From Clostridia bacterium (GTDB lineage: Bacteria > Bacillota > Clostridia > Oscillospirales > CAG-272), in NCBI GenBank assembly GCA_017628755.1, contig JAGBYM010000121.1, positions 1 to 38,755 of the forward strand: a stretch of 38,755 bases of DNA, given 5' to 3'. Both the position numbers and the translations under genes were made by a program. Under the pieces are notes generated by a model. It was not told the origin of the DNA. It worked only from the letters and a program-made list of their open reading frames with translations, and ran no database searches. The number at the start of each line of letters is the position of its first letter. Within the stretch, counting starts at the first letter, position 1. Shown in pieces: positions 36,524 through 38,755 of this stretch.

Positions 36524-38755
36524 TTATTCTTTATCTGTCTTTTTACGTTTTTTGCCGATGGCAAGAGCCGCGGGAATGATCGCCGCAAGAGGAGCTGCCG
36601 AGAAGCTGCCGCAACCCGAGCAATTCATTTCTTTTTCGATTTCGGGAAGACTTTCTTCCTCGGGAAGCTGCACATTTTCTGTACTGCTCAGGAAGCTGAA
36701 CTTAAATCTTCCGCCGGGAGCAACGTCACCCGAAGTGTAAAAATCAAGGATATCGCCCGAAAAACGGCTGTAAACGTAGTCCTTGTTGCCGCTCTCTGCC
36801 TGATCGTCCTCGTCATGGACGTTGTCTGTCACGCTGAAATTGACGGTGAAATCCTCGCCCTCAATACCGAGCGCGTCCTTGGGGATCTCAACCTGAAGGT
36901 ATCTTCCCTGCACTGAATATTTAAGATCGGCAATAGCTTCGCTTTCATAGCCGTTGCCCGTGAATTTTTCGAGAACTGCAATACTCTCGCTCTTCGGCGA
37001 GGTCTTGTTTATTACGTAATTGAAGGACTCCCAACCGCCCTCTCTGCCGTCAATATCGAGGTAGATATTCATCCAGAGCGGATCGGTATAGGGCGAAATA
37101 TCCTCCGCGCATTCAACGAGAATGTAGATATTTTTGTCATCCCGCGCCATCTGCGCGCCGATGATATCGTTTCTGCCCGAATAATCGCGGTAGGTAAGCT
37201 CACCGTAGCCCTTGGCATCGCGGTCTCCCGTGTTGCCGATGTATGTTGCGTAATACGGCGCGACGTTCTGCCACTGTGAGGGCAACGCCGAGACGTCAAT
37301 CGTCGTCTTCGCTCCCGCCTTGGGGATAGCGCGGACGCCCTTGTACTGTCTTACGTAGTTTACGAACTGATAATAATACGCATCTCCGAGAACTCCGCGC
37401 GAGGGCTCGATATCGCGGCTGTTTTCAGCATTATACTGATCGGGGAATGCGTTTTTAACTCCCTGCCACTCCTCATATCTGCCCGCGATCCACTCGTTGT
37501 AACCCGTAACGAAGATTACGGAAGGATCGACTTCAAGAGCATACTCGAACTGCTCTGCGAAATTCGCGCCCTTGAGGATCGCGTTTTCGCTCGTGTCGTA
37601 GCCCTTCGAGGTATAGGTTCTGCCCGTGTTGTTCGGACCGTTCATGGCGGAGAGCTGATGGGTGACGTAATCATGGTTCTGCGAGACGCCGACCGTGATC
37701 TGCTCGACTATACCCTTCTGCTCACGGGTATAGTTCAAATAATATTTCGCCTGCGGGTAGGTCGACAGCCAGCCCCAGTTCTTGTAATTCGGAATTTTAT
37801 TTATGTATCCCGGGTAGTTGTTACGGAAGGTGAAAAACGATCTTATCTCGCTCTCAAGTCCGTTGTTTTTGTTGAGCTTCGACTGCCACGCCATGAGCAT
37901 CGGCTTGCCATCGAACCAGAACCAGAGCGGCTGATATTTTCCGTCGCGGTAGATATCGGTGTAGAGCATCTTCATCTGCGCCACGGCATCATCGTTCGCC
38001 GCGAAGGGGAGCATGAAGGAAACTTTAGGAACCTCAACGCCGTCCTTCTGCGCGTTGAGCCACGTCTCGTAAAGCGGGATGTAACTGTCACGCCAAGTGA
38101 ACTGACCGTTCGTGTTATCGGTAAAAACGGCATCGACAAGCGCATTGGCGAGCATTTCCGACTGACGGCGGAGCACCCACTCATCATTCGTGCGGTAATA
38201 TCCGTATATCGGCTCGTCCCAGAAATGGTTGTAGTAACCGACAGGCCAGCCTTCGTAATTGTAATCGTGAATTATATCTTCGATATTGACGCCCTTTGCC
38301 GCCTCGGCATCAAGAAACTCCTGCACGTTGAAGGCGTTCGCGTTGCCCTGCGAGGCGTGCCAGGTCCAATAAAAGAGCGCGAGAGTTTTGGAATCACGCG
38401 GGTCTCCGACCTCGGCATTTGTCAAAGCCTTTCTGCCGAGAGAATCTGTGAACACCCATGTATCGGGCATAACGTCGTTTTTGAGATAAAGGCTGTCTGC
38501 GGGAAGCGAATGTGCAGAAAGATCGGTCTGATCCGCTGTGATCTCCTCAAAAACGGGAGCTTCTCCGTATATGGGCTCCGCGCTTGCGCATTCCTCAAAA
38601 ATGTCGTTCATATCGGATTCAACTGCCAAAGTCATAAACATATCCCCCTTGGTTTCAACGCCGTCGGTGTATCTGAAGCCGCGGCTGACGCTGTTGTCCG
38701 GCGCGCACCAAGCGCCAACGACGCCCGAGATCTTTTCTATGGCGAAAAAGTATTC
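36524..38755 (-). CDS. Large cell-surface glycoside hydrolase-like protein with CBM9-like domain and C-terminal anchor (partial)
   Basis: The frame stays open to the window end: the 38 codons before the first in-window Met are all sense, so the true start lies outside. In order: an N-terminal region, a GH99/GH71-like barrel segment with LALFYWTWHASQG, WDEPIYGYYRTNDEWVLRRQ, VDAVFTDNTNG and WFWFDGKPML, and a VTGYNEWIAGRYEEW segment. Then comes a CBM9-like domain (IYILVECAEDISPYTDP, then NIYLDIDGREGGWESFNYV), an acidic linker, CSGCGS, a hydrophobic stretch and KKRKKTDKE. The ending looks like a surface anchor. It is probably the outside, polysaccharide-cleaving partner of the solute-binding protein and the intracellular hydrolases. 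Confidence 0.78.
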   Translation of the reverse strand, partial: EYFFAIEKISGVVGAWCAPDNSVSRGFRYTDGVETKGDMFMTLAVESDMNDIFEECASAEPIYGEAPVFEEITADQTDLSAHSLPADSLYLKNDVMPDTWVFTDSLGRKALTNAEVGDPRDSKTLALFYWTWHASQGNANAFNVQEFLDAEAAKGVNIEDIIHDYNYEGWPVGYYNHFWDEPIYGYYRTNDEWVLRRQSEMLANALVDAVFTDNTNGQFTWRDSYIPLYETWLNAQKDGVEVPKVSFMLPFAANDDAVAQMKMLYTDIYRDGKYQPLWFWFDGKPMLMAWQSKLNKNNGLESEIRSFFTFRNNYPGYINKIPNYKNWGWLSTYPQAKYYLNYTREQKGIVEQITVGVSQNHDYVTHQLSAMNGPNNTGRTYTSKGYDTSENAILKGANFAEQFEYALEVDPSVIFVTGYNEWIAGRYEEWQGVKNAFPDQYNAENSRDIEPSRGVLGDAYYYQFVNYVRQYKGVRAIPKAGAKTTIDVSALPSQWQNVAPYYATYIGNTGDRDAKGYGELTYRDYSGRNDIIGAQMARDDKNIYILVECAEDISPYTDPLWMNIYLDIDGREGGWESFNYVINKTSPKSESIAVLEKFTGNGYESEAIADLKYSVQGRYLQVEIPKDALGIEGEDFTVNFSVTDNVHDEDDQAESGNKDYVYSRFSGDILDFYTSGDVAPGGRFKFSFLSSTENVQLPEEESLPEIEKEMNCSGCGSFSAAPLAAIIPAALAIGKKRKKTDKE

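Noticed and set aside
36524-38641. The first in-window Met (38641) as the start of the large surface protein
   Set aside because: All 38 upstream codons to the window edge are open and protein-like, and no signal peptide follows that Met, so the gene is partial.

Overview
The window looks like chromosomal DNA from an anaerobic, Gram-positive, gut- or rumen-type clostridium (Bacillota, Clostridia). This is inference from content: strong AGGAGG-type ribosome sites, many TTGACA-N17-TATAAT promoters, lipoboxes and C-terminal wall/membrane anchors, superoxide reductase and rubredoxin-fused flavodiiron protein instead of catalase, an Rnf-type complex, and many carbohydrate-related enzymes. UAG, UAA and UGA are all used as ordinary stops. 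No rRNA, tRNA, CRISPR array, phage gene or transposase is visible.

Layout. (1) 1-5.2 kb: an ECF sigma factor translationally coupled to a membrane protein with a leucine-rich-repeat ectodomain, then a redox-defence island: superoxide reductase, thioredoxin reductase (broken by an in-frame UAG), a Crp/Fnr-type regulator, thioredoxin, and a short choloylglycine-hydrolase-family enzyme. Three promoters here carry a GTGA-N5-TCAC palindrome exactly 22 bp upstream of TATAAT, which suggests one activator, probably the Crp/Fnr protein encoded between them. (2) 5.3-13.6 kb: an electron-transfer operon, in order lipoprotein, apbE, rnfC, rnfD, rnfG, rnfE, rnfA, a NusG-II-domain protein and a Gx-transporter protein. 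It has no rnfB. By hand alignment RnfA and RnfE lack all four cysteines that hold the membrane [2Fe-2S] cluster, while RnfD and a double-domain RnfG keep or gain covalent-FMN motifs. This resembles a hybrid of Rnf and flavin-based extracellular electron transfer, and is the most interesting system in the window. (3) 13.6-25.1 kb: a repeat-bearing lipoprotein, a sugar isomerase-like protein, two paralogous cell-surface proteins (one with an SGNH esterase), a four-gene operon (YhhN, PanE-like, BNR/sialidase-like, metallophosphoesterase) and two overlapping PHP-domain genes. (4) 25.1-27.3 kb: flavodiiron-rubredoxin protein, then 838 bp without protein genes that holds a candidate ~440-nt structured RNA (minus strand) and a candidate ~165-nt RNA (plus strand), each with its own promoter and terminator. 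(5) 27.3-38.8 kb: a minus-strand carbohydrate locus with three glycoside-hydrolase-like proteins, an ABC solute-binding lipoprotein, an UlaG-like hydrolase, an enolase-superfamily dehydratase, a short-chain dehydrogenase and an FAD oxidoreductase, interrupted by a 317-bp MITE-like element with perfect 54-bp inverted ends.

Structured intergenic repeats are a second theme: an ungapped 147-nt element in two copies with several compensatory base changes, a 22-nt tandem hairpin array whose stems vary in a pairing-preserving way, and solo hairpins related to the first element.

All identifications are from reading the sequence and recalled family motifs; no database search was possible.
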